Assembly: GCA_038237475.1 (NCBI GenBank)
Contig: JBBRYS010000002.1
Coordinates: 248,001 to 312,000, forward strand
Reading direction: 5' to 3'
DNA length: 64,000 bases
Source: JAOAPY01 sp038237475
Lineage (GTDB): Bacteria > Acidobacteriota > Blastocatellia > Pyrinomonadales > Pyrinomonadaceae
Shown: positions 45,355 through 54,900 of the stretch, piece by piece
Position numbering within the stretch: the first letter of the stretch is position 1
Layout of the letters: each line of letters opens with the position of its first letter
Position numbers and translations under genes: made by a program
The notes under the pieces: generated by a model
Told to the model about the DNA's origin: nothing
The model's database searches: none
Seen by the model: only the letters and a program-made list of their open reading frames with translations

Positions 45355-46905
45355 TTAACCCGTCGTATGGGGAAGAAATCTTTTAATGAGAGGCGTCATC
45401 ATCGCCAGCACCACGCCTGCAATAACCAAAGAAAGTGTCGTAGCAATAAACAGCCTGGGCATCTGGTCGAGCTTTTCAGGATCAACATTACCACCCACAA
45501 GGCCGGCGATTAGATTACCCAGTGCCGTGGCCAGGAACCAAATGCCCATCATCTGACCCACATACTTCCGCGGTGACAGTTTTGTCATTGAGGAAAGTCC
45601 CACCGGGCTCAGGCACAATTCACCCACGGTCTGAAGGATGTAGCTGATCACAAGCCACCACGCTGATACCTTTATTGTTCCGTTGCTCGCGACCACTGCG
45701 TAGGCTGCGAGGATCATTACACCAAACCCCAGGCCACCGAACAGCAGTCCAAAGGCGAACTTCGCGGGACTCGACGGGTTTGATCCCCGCTTTGCCAATT
45801 TCAACCACAGCGCGGCAAACACGGGCGCCAGCAGGACAATAAAGATCGAGTTGACATTCTGGAACCACGTCGCAGGAATCTCCCAACCAAAGAACTGCCG
45901 GTCCGTAAAGTCTTTGGCGAACAAGTTGAGTGAAGTTGGGGCCTGCTCGAAAGCCGACCAGAAGATGGCCGCGAAAATAAAGAGAATTGCGATGACCCCC
46001 ACTCGCTTCTTCTCGTCGCTATTCAGGCCGCCAAAGATGAAGATGTAGGCAAAATAGAACACTGCCATCGCGACCAACACATAGGTCATACTCTTGCCGA
46101 TCGCCTGCGGATCCAGATGCAGAACGCCAGTTCCGGCGAGTATCACGACAAGCGCCAGCAATCCCAGGCCTGCTGCCAGGGCCAGCTTAACTATTCGCTC
46201 CTGGCGCGCTTGAACGGCAGGGTCTGGATGTCGAGTTCGATCAAGACCGAGGTTGCCGAGCGTTTTGGGTGCGCGCAAAGCAAAGAAAAGCAGACCAATC
46301 AACATGCCAACACCCGCCGCGCCAAAGCCCCAGTGATACCCGTACTTTTCACCGAGGAGGCCCGTCACGGTTTGTCCAAGGACCGCGCCGCCGTTGATTC
46401 CCATGTAGAAGATCGAAAATCCAGAGTCGCGCCGCGCGCCACCTTCGGGATATAGATCCCCCACGATCGCCGATATGTTCGGTTTGAGTAGGCCGGTTCC
46501 GAGGACAATGAAGATGAGGCCGAGGAAGAACGGCACTTTGCCGTGAGCAAACGCCGAAAGACCGATTGAGAGATGGCCACAGGTGATCAGCACGGCGCCC
46601 AACATGATGGCGCGCCGCAAACCGAGCAAGCGATCGGCGACCCAGCCACCCGGGAGGGACGCCAGGTAAACGCTGGCGGCGTAAATGCCAACAATGGCTG
46701 ATGCCTGGCTACGCTCGATGCCGAAGCCGCCGTTGAATATGGCAGCCGACATAAAGATGACAAGCAGGGGCCTGATTCCGTAGTAGGAAAAACGTTCCCA
46801 CATCTCGGTGAAGAACAGGGTGGAAAGCCCCCACGGGTGACCAAAAAATCCCGTGTCATTCGTGGCCCTGTCGGTGGCCCCACCGGAGTCGATTGGTTTG
46901 CTCAT
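45355..46905 (-). CDS. POT-family proton-dependent di/tripeptide transporter
   Basis: Twelve- to fourteen-helix MFS-type symporter. ExxERF motif TEMWERFSYYGIR, GGWVADRLLG and IFYMGINGGAVLGQTVTG are the PTR2 signatures. I start at the ATG at 46905 with GAGG upstream; a TTG 14 codons earlier is possible. With this start 516 residues. Its neighbour peptidase would supply the dipeptides it takes up. Confidence 0.94.
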   Translation of the reverse strand: MSKPIDSGGATDRATNDTGFFGHPWGLSTLFFTEMWERFSYYGIRPLLVIFMSAAIFNGGFGIERSQASAIVGIYAASVYLASLPGGWVADRLLGLRRAIMLGAVLITCGHLSIGLSAFAHGKVPFFLGLIFIVLGTGLLKPNISAIVGDLYPEGGARRDSGFSIFYMGINGGAVLGQTVTGLLGEKYGYHWGFGAAGVGMLIGLLFFALRAPKTLGNLGLDRTRHPDPAVQARQERIVKLALAAGLGLLALVVILAGTGVLHLDPQAIGKSMTYVLVAMAVFYFAYIFIFGGLNSDEKKRVGVIAILFIFAAIFWSAFEQAPTSLNLFAKDFTDRQFFGWEIPATWFQNVNSIFIVLLAPVFAALWLKLAKRGSNPSSPAKFAFGLLFGGLGFGVMILAAYAVVASNGTIKVSAWWLVISYILQTVGELCLSPVGLSSMTKLSPRKYVGQMMGIWFLATALGNLIAGLVGGNVDPEKLDQMPRLFIATTLSLVIAGVVLAMMTPLIKRFLPHTTG

Positions 46906-47083
46906 GCGTTTTGAATCCTCTGGGGAAGCGTAATAAAACTGTGACAAGCAAGATCGGCCGCGACTGCTGCCGTCTCATTGCGTCCTCGAAAGCATTGACA
47001 ATTGAAGGAGAGATAACGCCGCCAAGAAACGTGAGCATTCAGCCAAAATAACGGTTGGTCTGTCAAGGCGTCTCCAACCGGCG

Positions 47084-47173
47084 CTCAGAGTACCGACTTC
47101 AGCCGGGTTTTTCGTTAAAGTAAAAGCCCGCCTAAGGTGAAAGAAAACGCCCGCCTAAAGGTGGTACTCTGAG
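47084..47173. repeat. Palindromic REP-like element
   Basis: CTCAGAGTACC at 47084-47094 and its exact reverse complement at 47163-47173 bracket 68 bases. Inside, two near-identical direct copies of GCCCGCCTAA(A)GGTG lie in tandem. Such long imperfect palindromes are typical of dispersed REP elements. Genome copies cannot be counted here. Confidence 0.7.
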
Positions 47174-47200
47174 GCGCCTGTGAATATAGCGTACGCAACC

Positions 47201-47230
47201 TTGACAGTTGGATTCTTGCGGGCGTATAAG
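47201..47230 (+). promoter_or_regulatory. Sigma-70-like promoter upstream of a terminator-bounded leader
   Basis: TTGACA, 18-base spacer, TATAAG: 11 of 12 consensus matches. Start expected near 47237. Confidence 0.7.
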
Positions 47231-47236
47231 CACGAG

Positions 47237-47375
47237 TGACAAACGTGGTGAGTTAAGGCGACTTGCGGCCACGTAAAACAAACGGCTAAACAGCTCGGGC
47301 CAGAAATGGAAGGACCCGAACCGACAACTTTCTAATTCAGGAAGTCCCGCGCTGTTTGGCGCGGGATTTTTATTC
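47237..47375 (+). ncRNA. Candidate structured leader or small RNA, unclassified
   Basis: A stretch of about 135 bases lies between a good promoter and a strong intrinsic terminator, with no convincing frame. It can form a stem of TCGGGCC with GG(A)CCCGA around an AGAAATGGAA loop (47295-47319). CGTG at 47244 can pair either back with CACG at 47231 or, as CGTGG, forward with CCACG at 47269, a switch-like choice. I tried to match SAM, SAH, cobalamin, THF, c-di-GMP, 6S and SRP RNA signatures from memory and found none. It lies upstream of the homocysteine methyltransferase/MTHFR gene, so a riboswitch is possible but unproven. Confidence 0.45.
47345..47375 (+). terminator. Intrinsic terminator
   Basis: TCCCGCGC and GCGCGGGA form a perfect 8-bp GC-rich stem with a six-base loop, followed by TTTTTATT. 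It lies about 125 bases before the downstream start codon. Confidence 0.9.
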
Positions 47376-47381
47376 TATGTT

Positions 47382-47487
47382 CTTTGTACTTGGTTCTTTG
47401 TTCTTCGCTTTTCTGTCCGTCAACTTACTCGTGGTGTAAACATGCTATGACGCACAACGTACAAAGCACAAAGAACTAAGTACAAAG
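47382..47487. repeat. Inverted 20-base repeat between terminator and start of methyltransferase/MTHFR gene
   Basis: CTTTGTACTTGGTTCTTTGT at 47382-47401 matches the reverse complement of 47468-47487 at 19 of 20 bases, with a 66-base spacer. The arms consist of short repeated words (GTACAAAG, AAAGAAC), like the element at 29.7 kb. The right arm ends 12 bases before the start codon and would compete with ribosome access if folded. Confidence 0.8.
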
Positions 47488-47499
47488 CACGCAATCACA

Positions 47500-49383
47500 A
47501 TGAAAGATTTCAGAGAACTACTGGATGGCGACGGCATTCACGTCATTGATGGCGCGATGGGGACCATGCTGTATGCGAAGGGTGTCTACATCAATCGCTG
47601 TTATGACGAATTGAGTATCAGCAACCCCGACCTCGTGCGAGAGATTCACGGCGAATATGTGCGAGCCGGGGCCGAGATTATCGAGACCAATACGTTCGGC
47701 GCCACCGCTCACAACCTGACTCAATACGGACTCGAAGCCAGCCTGCGTGAGATTAATATCGCGGCAGCGCGCCTTGCCAACCAGGCCGCCGGCGACAAAG
47801 CCTACGTAGCCGGCGCCATTGGACCACTGGGTTTGCGCATCGAGCCTTATGGTCCAACTTCGTACGACGAAGCTAAGGATCTATTCAAGGACCAGGTCGA
47901 GGCTTTGCTCGAGGGCGGAGTAGATCTCTTCTGCATCGAAACCTTCTCTGACATCTCTGAACTGAGGCATGCTATTCGCGCTGTACGCGAATTGAGCGAC
48001 CTGCCGATCATCGCACAGATTACAATTCAGATTGACGGCAACACATCGTTTGGAACGACGCCGGATGTTTTTACGGCTCGTCTCGACGAGTGGGGCGCCG
48101 ACGTCATTGGTCTGAACTGCGGCGTTGGTCCGGCCATCATCCTCAACGCGCTCGAAAAGATGCGTGCGATCACAAAGAAGAAACTGTCGGCGCAACCCAA
48201 TGCGGGGCTGCCGCGCGACGTTCAGGGACGACAGTTCTACATGTGCTCGCCCGAGTACATGTCGAAGTTTGCCAAGCGGTTTATTCAATCGGGCGCGCGA
48301 TTTATTGGCGGTTGCTGTGGCACCACGCCGGCGCATATCAAACTCATTTCTGATGCAGTGCGGGCAGCTTCGCCACGCGCACAACGACTTGCCATGAACG
48401 TCGGCACCGCGGCGCACGTTCATGACCTGGCCCCGCCGGATATCAAAATGATTCCAGCCGCGGAGCGCTCGCAATGGTCGCGCAAGATCACCAACGGCGA
48501 GTTCGTTACATCGGTCGAGGTCCTGCCACCAAAGGGCGTCGACGCTCACAAGACTTTGGAATCGATTCGCCTACTCAAGGACGCCGGTGTCGATGGCGTC
48601 AACATCCCCGACGGCGCGCGCGCACAGTCCCGCATGAGCGCATTGGCGACCGCCGTGCTGGTCGAGCAACAGATCGGGATCGAGTCGGTGCTGCATTACT
48701 GCTGCCGCGACCGCAATCTGCTGGGCATGATGTCTGATCTTTTGGGCGCGGCTGCTCTGGGACTTAGAAACCTGCTGATCATCACCGGTGATCCGCCAAA
48801 GATGGGCCCGTATCCAGACGCCACCGCAGTCTTTGATATTGATGCTATTGGCCTGACGAACATGGTCAACAAGCTGAACCATGGGTTGGATCTTGGTAAC
48901 AATCCGATCGGCGATCCGACCGCATTTTGCATCGGCGTGGGAGTCAATCCGGGGGCTATTAATCCCGCGGAAGAGCTGCGGCGATTTGAATACAAGGTCG
49001 AGGCTGGAGCTCAATACGCCATCACTCAGCCAGTGTTCGATACCGAACAACTGCGCGACTTCATAAAAAGCATTGAGCACGTCCGCATTCCCATCGTTGC
49101 CGGCATCTGGCCACTCGTTTCGTTCCGCAATGCGGAGTTCATGCACAATGAAGTGCCCGGCGTGCGCGTTACGCCTTCGATCATGGAACGCATGCGCGCC
49201 GCTTCTGCGATCAGCAAAGAGGCCGGACGCGATGAAGGGTTAAAGATTGCGCGCGAGTCCCTGCTGGAAGTGCGCGATATTATTCAGGGCGTGCAGGTTT
49301 CAGCTCCGTTCGGCAACGTGAAGTATGCGCTGGAAGTATTTGAGGCGCTGGACGAATTTGAGGGCGGCAAAAAGACTGACTAA
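47500..49383 (+). CDS. Bifunctional homocysteine S-methyltransferase/5,10-methylenetetrahydrofolate reductase
   Basis: YitJ-like fusion, 627 residues, cytoplasmic. The N-terminal half is the Zn-dependent homocysteine methyltransferase: DGAMGTMLYAKG, ETNTFGATAHNL, GLNCGVGP and GGCCGTTPAHI with the zinc Cys. From about residue 335 comes the MTHFR half: SVEVLPPKGVDAHKTLESI, NLLIITGDPPKMGPYPDA and QPVFDTEQLRDFI. It makes methyltetrahydrofolate and can methylate homocysteine. No clear ribosome site precedes the ATG. The possible RNA leader and inverted repeat lie directly upstream. Confidence 0.95.
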   Translation: MKDFRELLDGDGIHVIDGAMGTMLYAKGVYINRCYDELSISNPDLVREIHGEYVRAGAEIIETNTFGATAHNLTQYGLEASLREINIAAARLANQAAGDKAYVAGAIGPLGLRIEPYGPTSYDEAKDLFKDQVEALLEGGVDLFCIETFSDISELRHAIRAVRELSDLPIIAQITIQIDGNTSFGTTPDVFTARLDEWGADVIGLNCGVGPAIILNALEKMRAITKKKLSAQPNAGLPRDVQGRQFYMCSPEYMSKFAKRFIQSGARFIGGCCGTTPAHIKLISDAVRAASPRAQRLAMNVGTAAHVHDLAPPDIKMIPAAERSQWSRKITNGEFVTSVEVLPPKGVDAHKTLESIRLLKDAGVDGVNIPDGARAQSRMSALATAVLVEQQIGIESVLHYCCRDRNLLGMMSDLLGAAALGLRNLLIITGDPPKMGPYPDATAVFDIDAIGLTNMVNKLNHGLDLGNNPIGDPTAFCIGVGVNPGAINPAEELRRFEYKVEAGAQYAITQPVFDTEQLRDFIKSIEHVRIPIVAGIWPLVSFRNAEFMHNEVPGVRVTPSIMERMRAASAISKEAGRDEGLKIARESLLEVRDIIQGVQVSAPFGNVKYALEVFEALDEFEGGKKTD

Positions 49384-49426
49384 GCCGCCCTCAGTGAGAT
49401 TTGCCCATGCCGCCTGGCACCGTTGG

Positions 49427-50602
49427 TCAGTTTACTTTCTTTAATTTCTGCAATTCGTCGCGCCGGTTCTTGATCATGGTTTCATAAGTTGGATCGAGCG
49501 CCAGGCACTTGGCGAATACCTTGTCCGCTTCCTCGTCACGTCCCAGCATCTGCAGGGTCGCACCTTTTTCGAGATAGACCCAGGCGTTGTCCGGCTGCAG
49601 TTCAGTCGCCTTTTGAAGATCGACCAGAGCGCCGTCTAGGTCACCACGCTTTTGCCGCTCGACTCCCCTCGTGTGGTAGCTCAGAAACTGGTGCGGATCG
49701 ATTTTAATGGCCTCATCAAAATCTGCCATCGCCGCGTCCGACTGTCCCTGACCGCTGAGTAACCTACCGCGATTGAGATATGCACCACCCACGTTCGGCA
49801 GGTACTCCATCTCTTGCGCCGTCATTGATGCTTCCTGCTCGGGACTCATGGTTACCACTGCTTCAGTTCTCGTCACCCTGACGTTCTTGTTTCCATTTTC
49901 CGCAGCGTGGGCAGAATCAGCAACGGGGCGATCCGGCCCTTTGATCATTGGAGAAGTGATGGCCGGTTTCGTGGCTGACTTCATGGTTTCGCCGGCAGCC
50001 GCTTTTTCCGCTTTCGATGCCTCATAAGCAGCGATGACGGAATTCAAGTCGGCCATTGCGCCATTCTTGTCGCCAGCATGCTCGCGCGCGCTTGCCCTTG
50101 CCAAGTAGTATCCGATCCGCTGCGGATTCATCGAGATCGCAACATCATAATCGGCAATCGCGCCTTTCAAATCCTGAGTCATCAATCGGATCTGACCGCG
50201 CAACGAATAAACGTCGTCGGAGCGGTAGCCCCTGACGATGGCGTTGTCAAAGTCTTTGGTTGCTCCCTCGAGCTGGCCGGTTAGCATCCGCACCCGGCCA
50301 CGTTCGGCGTAGGCCTGCATTAGGTCGGGATCGATCAGCAATGACTTATCGAGATCGGCCAGCGCGGCCGTAGGATCTCCCTTAAGCATTCGCAGATGCG
50401 CACGAAGCAGATAGGCCGCAGCGAAATCGGGTTCTAAGCTGACAGCCTTATCCAAAGAAACCAGTGCGCCATCGAGATCATGATTGTTTAGTTGGATCCG
50501 GCTCTTGGCGTAATAATCCTCGCCCTTCTTTTGCGCGCTGGCGAGGGAGAAGCAGATTACGAGCAACAGGAAACAACTGACGGTTGCGAGAGTGCGATTC
50601 AT
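49427..50602 (-). CDS. Secreted TPR-repeat protein
   Basis: 391-residue exported protein of unknown role. Signal peptide MNRTLATVSCFLLLVICFSL then SAQ. TPR repeats fill the rest (DGALVSLDKAVSLEPDFAAA, AYAERGRVRMLTGQLEGATK, QSDAAMADFDEAIKIDPHQF, NAWVYLEKGATLQMLGRDEE). Between repeat blocks a charged linker carries ITSPMIKGPDRPVADSAH. I start at the ATG at 50602 because AAGGAG lies six bases upstream; the open frame runs 50 codons further but has no such site. Alone on its strand. Confidence 0.82.
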   Translation of the reverse strand: MNRTLATVSCFLLLVICFSLASAQKKGEDYYAKSRIQLNNHDLDGALVSLDKAVSLEPDFAAAYLLRAHLRMLKGDPTAALADLDKSLLIDPDLMQAYAERGRVRMLTGQLEGATKDFDNAIVRGYRSDDVYSLRGQIRLMTQDLKGAIADYDVAISMNPQRIGYYLARASAREHAGDKNGAMADLNSVIAAYEASKAEKAAAGETMKSATKPAITSPMIKGPDRPVADSAHAAENGNKNVRVTRTEAVVTMSPEQEASMTAQEMEYLPNVGGAYLNRGRLLSGQGQSDAAMADFDEAIKIDPHQFLSYHTRGVERQKRGDLDGALVDLQKATELQPDNAWVYLEKGATLQMLGRDEEADKVFAKCLALDPTYETMIKNRRDELQKLKKVN

Positions 50603-50720
50603 ATGAGGCTCCTTTCGTCGCGAGGTGTTGCGGCCAAACCAGGGAAGCCCGGTTATAGAAATGAACAGGAGTAAAACGCACTTTAGCTCAAACCGGCCGA
50701 CTTGTATAGAAAAAAATAAG

Positions 50721-51614
50721 CTAGGCGAGTACATGTTTGAGCGCCGGCCCAAGCTCGGGAAACTGGAACTTGAAATCGGTGGACTGCAATCTTTCCGGCT
50801 TCACTCGTTGGCTGGACAACAGCAGCGCGTCGGCCATCTCCCCGAACGCTAATCGCACGGCGAATTCCGGGATGGGGAAAAACGTTAAACGCGATAAAGC
50901 TTTACCGAGCTCGCTGGTAAAATCGGCATTGCGCACCGGGTTGGGCGCGACGAAGTTGACGGGTCCTTCCAGTGAATCATTATTGATAGCGTAGGTCAGA
51001 GCGCCAATCACATCGTCGAGCGCGATCCAACTCATCCACTGCTTACCGCTGCCGATGCGTCCTCCCACTCCCATGCGAAACGGCGGCAACATCTTTTTGA
51101 GCGCGCCACCATCAGCACTGAGAATTATTCCAAAGCGAGATAGCACCACGCGAATTCCCTGCTCTCTGGCAGCGACGGTCGACTGCTCCCATTCCAGACA
51201 AACAGACGAAAGAAAATCGTTGCCGGAAGCGCTGCCTTCGGTGAGGATCAGATCGCCTCGATCTCCGTAGTAGCCAATCGCTGAAGCGGAAACAAGTGTC
51301 CGGGGAGGATGCTTCAGATTTGAAAGTGCTTCGCTAAGTACAGTCGTGCCTTTAACCCTGCTGTCGCGGATCCGCTGCTTTTTCTCGTCGCTCCAGCGAC
51401 CTTCTGCGATGCTCTCGCCGGCGAGATGGACCACCGCGTCCATCCCTTCCAGACGGGCCAGAGCCAGGCTACCTCGCTCCGGATACCATTCCACTTCGGA
51501 AGGCGAAGCGGGCGCGTGTCGTACCAGGGCAAACACCTCGTGGCCATCGCCACGCAAAGAAGTTGTAAGTGCCGTGCCCACCAAACCGTGCGAGCCGCTG
51601 ACAAGAATTTTCAT
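50721..51614 (-). CDS. TIGR01777-family NAD(P)-dependent epimerase-like protein
   Basis: 297-residue short-chain-type Rossmann protein (YfcH/SulA-like). SGSHGLVGTALTTSL at the start, DAVVHLAGESIAEGRW and SASAIGYYGDRGD are the family signatures; the last 50 residues (QRVKPERLQSTDFKFQFPEL) are the DUF1731 part. The substrate is unknown; homologues have been tied to cell division inhibition in E. coli only loosely. About 120 bases from the TPR gene. Confidence 0.9.
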   Translation of the reverse strand: MKILVSGSHGLVGTALTTSLRGDGHEVFALVRHAPASPSEVEWYPERGSLALARLEGMDAVVHLAGESIAEGRWSDEKKQRIRDSRVKGTTVLSEALSNLKHPPRTLVSASAIGYYGDRGDLILTEGSASGNDFLSSVCLEWEQSTVAAREQGIRVVLSRFGIILSADGGALKKMLPPFRMGVGGRIGSGKQWMSWIALDDVIGALTYAINNDSLEGPVNFVAPNPVRNADFTSELGKALSRLTFFPIPEFAVRLAFGEMADALLLSSQRVKPERLQSTDFKFQFPELGPALKHVLA

Positions 51615-51938
51615 AGTAAGGGCCTTTGCGAAGAGCGTTAGTCAAAACCGTGACCTAAGATAACGAAGCCGTCGCTAATTCTCAATTATCGACGACTGCA
51701 AGATCAGTTGCGGAGTGGTATCGGCTCGCTCAACGCCCATCAAAAATTTTTCTTGAGCTCAGAAAAGAAATGTGTACAATGCGCCCACTGGGACAAGCAA
51801 ACTTCGGCTCATCCTGTCGTACCTCTGAAGCTGGCCCGGTCTTGTAGACAGCTCACCACCTGACTTTGATCCACTAACAGGCTCTGTACCACCAACGTCA
51901 CTCGCCGTCTCTTTGAACGGCGACTCAATGCTTCGGAG
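51615..51938 (+). other. Promoter and leader region of the large secreted repeat protein
   Basis: A 324-base gap between divergent genes. It contains a sigma-70-like promoter at 51753-51780 and, near the end, a 7-bp hairpin TCGCCGT/ACGGCGA (51902-51923) that would sit 15 bases before the start codon. The expected leader is about 150 bases. No other frame or structure stands out. Confidence 0.6.
51753..51780 (+). promoter_or_regulatory. Sigma-70-like promoter
   Basis: TTGAGC, 16 bases, TACAAT: four of six and five of six matches. Directed at the large repeat protein gene. Confidence 0.6.
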
Positions 51939-54900
51939 TTGAGCTTCGAAGACTTTGCGTTGGATCAAGTGCAGCAGCTAACTTCCAGACTCTCACAGAA
52001 CTCTTTAAGGTTTGGCGCCAGACCGTTGGCCGCGCTGTTGCTCACGACGGTTTTATTTTTTATTGCCTGGCGGTCGCCTACGACTTCTCAGTCAAGTTCG
52101 GTGTTACAACGCCTGACGACCACGCCCGAAAGCGTCATCAGTATCAACCCGTCGATCAGCGGAGACGGGCGCCGCGTGGCATTTGAATCAACTGAAGACT
52201 TCACGCTTCAGGGAGGGGCTGCCGGCTTTCGCGCTTTCCAGGCTGATATCACAACCTCGCCCGCACAATTTTTGCGATTTGCCCTCGGCCGCTCGGTAAC
52301 GCCTGGGTTATCGCAGGACGGTGCGCGCATTGCCTTTGCTTCCAACAGCGATCCCCTGGGGAAAAACCTGGATGGCAATTCCGAGATCTTTCTCTTTGAC
52401 GGCGTTACGTTAAGACAAGTTACCGAAACTACACCGGCGAGCGAGATCAGGCGCATTCAGGATGGAAACTTTCAACCTTCGCTCAGCGATGACGGTCGCT
52501 TCATTGCTTTTGCTTCGAACCGCAATCTTACGGGTCAGAACGACGACGCAAACTCCGAAGCTTTCCTTTACGACAGCCTCTCTCAGACTCTTACGCAGAT
52601 CACCAATACGGGCGGCGTGGTCGGTGTCAGCAGCGTCAAGCTTAGCGGCGACGCATCCCACATCGCTTATGTGCGGGACCGTGGCACCTCCCCCGACCCA
52701 AACCGAGACCTTGTGATCTTTAACCGGCAGACAGCCACAATACAAACTATCGCTGCCGGCGTGAATAGCATTGCGCTCGCGTATGGGCGGGCCATCAGCG
52801 ATGACGGCACCAGAGTGGTCTATGCCCTGCAAACGGCGCCCAACACCACCCAGGTGTTCCTCTTCGATGCGCGGGCCAGCAGCACGCGCCAGGTGACGAG
52901 CCTCGCGTCACGCGCAACCGACGTTCCCTTGCACCCAAGCCTCAGCGGTGATGGAAAGCGGATTAGTTTTGCGACTCGCAGAAATCCTTTGGGTATGAAC
53001 AGTGACGGCGGTGTCGAACTCTTCGTCTATGACGTGCCGACGGGAGTCTTGAGCCAGGTTACCAACGCGCCTGCTACGGCCACCGGTGAGGTTGTTTCGT
53101 CTCTTAACGACGATGGCAGCATGGCCGTGTTCAGTTTCCCTCGAGTGCTTTCCGGCGCGGTGTCAGACTCAACCTTCAATAATAATTCCGAGATTTATAC
53201 GGTTGCGCTTGAGCCACGCGCCCCTTCCGGCACTTTAACGGTCATGCATGCTGCATCAATGACACACGATCCGTTGTCGCCAGGCGCCATCGCTCCGGAC
53301 AGCCTTGCGATCGCTCTCGGAGGTTCGCTGGCTCTGAGTTCCGTTCAGACAGAGCCACTAAGCAACGGGACGTTTCCGCTTTCAGTTGGCGGCACTACCG
53401 TTACTGTTAATGGCCGCGCGGCACAAATTCTGTTTGTCTCACCTGACAAGGTGATTTTTCTCGATCCATCCGAAACCGCAGTCGGGCCGGCCACGGTCGT
53501 CGTGACGAATGCCGATGGATTTCCCTCAGCCGGATCGATCATGGTGTTAGCCAGTGCGCCGGGCATTTTCACATATGGAGGCGCCGGCAGCGGCGCGGGA
53601 ATTATTCTCAACGCCGATACGTTACTCGCTGGTCCATTCGATCCAACTGATGGGCGTTTGCGGCTGAGTATCTTCGCTACCGGAGTCAGGCACGCGGCCC
53701 AGGTCACCGCAACCAGCGCGGGACGATCGGTAACTGTCGAATCAATACAGCAGTCGGCCGAACTGCCCGGGCTCGATGAGGTCCACGTTTTAGTGCCGGC
53801 GAGCTTTCGCGGGGCTGGCCCGGTGGGATTGGTTATTCAAGCTGACAGCCAGGTGAGTAACTCGTCGACCGTGACCTTTACCGGCAGCTCGCTGCGCGAC
53901 GTTTTAATCAACGAAGTACTCGCCGATCCGCCAGCGGGCGCTGCCGGTGATGCCAACCACGATGGTATACGAAGCTCCACCCAGGATGAGTTCGTGGAAC
54001 TGGTGAACACAACCTCTCGCGATCTCGACATCAGTGGTTACGACCTGCTCACGCGCGGCACGGGCAATAATATCCTGCGACATACTTTCGCCGGCGGTAC
54101 GATCCTCAGTGCCGGGACAGCTGTGGTTGTGTTCGGTGGCGGCAATCCCAATCCAACAGATCCTGTTTTTGGAGGAGCGTTGGTCTTCAAAGCATCGACC
54201 GGAGGACTATCACTAAATAATGCGAGCGGGACAGTCACTCTGCGCGATCTTTCGGATGTTGAGATCAGCACCTTCAGCTATGGTGGCTCGTCTGGTTTGC
54301 TCGGGGACAGGGGCCAGTCTCTCACTCGCTCGCCTGATGTCACCGGAGGCTTCACGCTGCATCAGACGGCGCCGAACAGCGGCGGGACCTTATTTAGTCC
54401 CGGAACAAAACTTGACGGTGCCATTTTCTTCGCCACACCGGCAATTGGTACGATTGAGGTGTTGCCTTCGGCCGCCAACATTCTCAGAGGGGGTGAGCAA
54501 CAGTTCTCAGCGAGGGCTTCCAACCCGACTGGACAGGAAGTTAGCGACGTAATATTCAAATGGCGTTCGGCTGACAATTTAATCGCCAGCGTCACGCAGT
54601 CGGGGCTGGCAAGAGGTTTGAGTGCGGGGACCGTTCAAATATTCGCATCAGCTCGTGGTGTTGAGTCCGCCGCAGTTAACCTGATTGTAACGGCGCCAGC
54701 TCCGTCACCGAGTCCGACACCGTTGCCTTCACCGAGTCCAACACCATTGCCTTCGCCGAGTCCATCACCGTTGCCTTCACCGAGTCCGACACCGCTGCCT
54801 TCACCGAGTCCGACACCATTGCCTTCGCCGAGCCCGACACCATTGCCTTCGCCGAGCCCTTCTCCGCTGCCGTCGCCGAGTCCAACTCCGCTGCCTTCAC

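Noticed and set aside
47237..47375. SRP, 6S or SAM/cobalamin riboswitch identity
   Set aside because: The fixed core words of those families that I know are missing; kept only as an unclassified RNA.
47881..48549. Minus-strand 222-codon frame
   Set aside because: Lies inside the homocysteine methyltransferase/MTHFR gene and shows no family.
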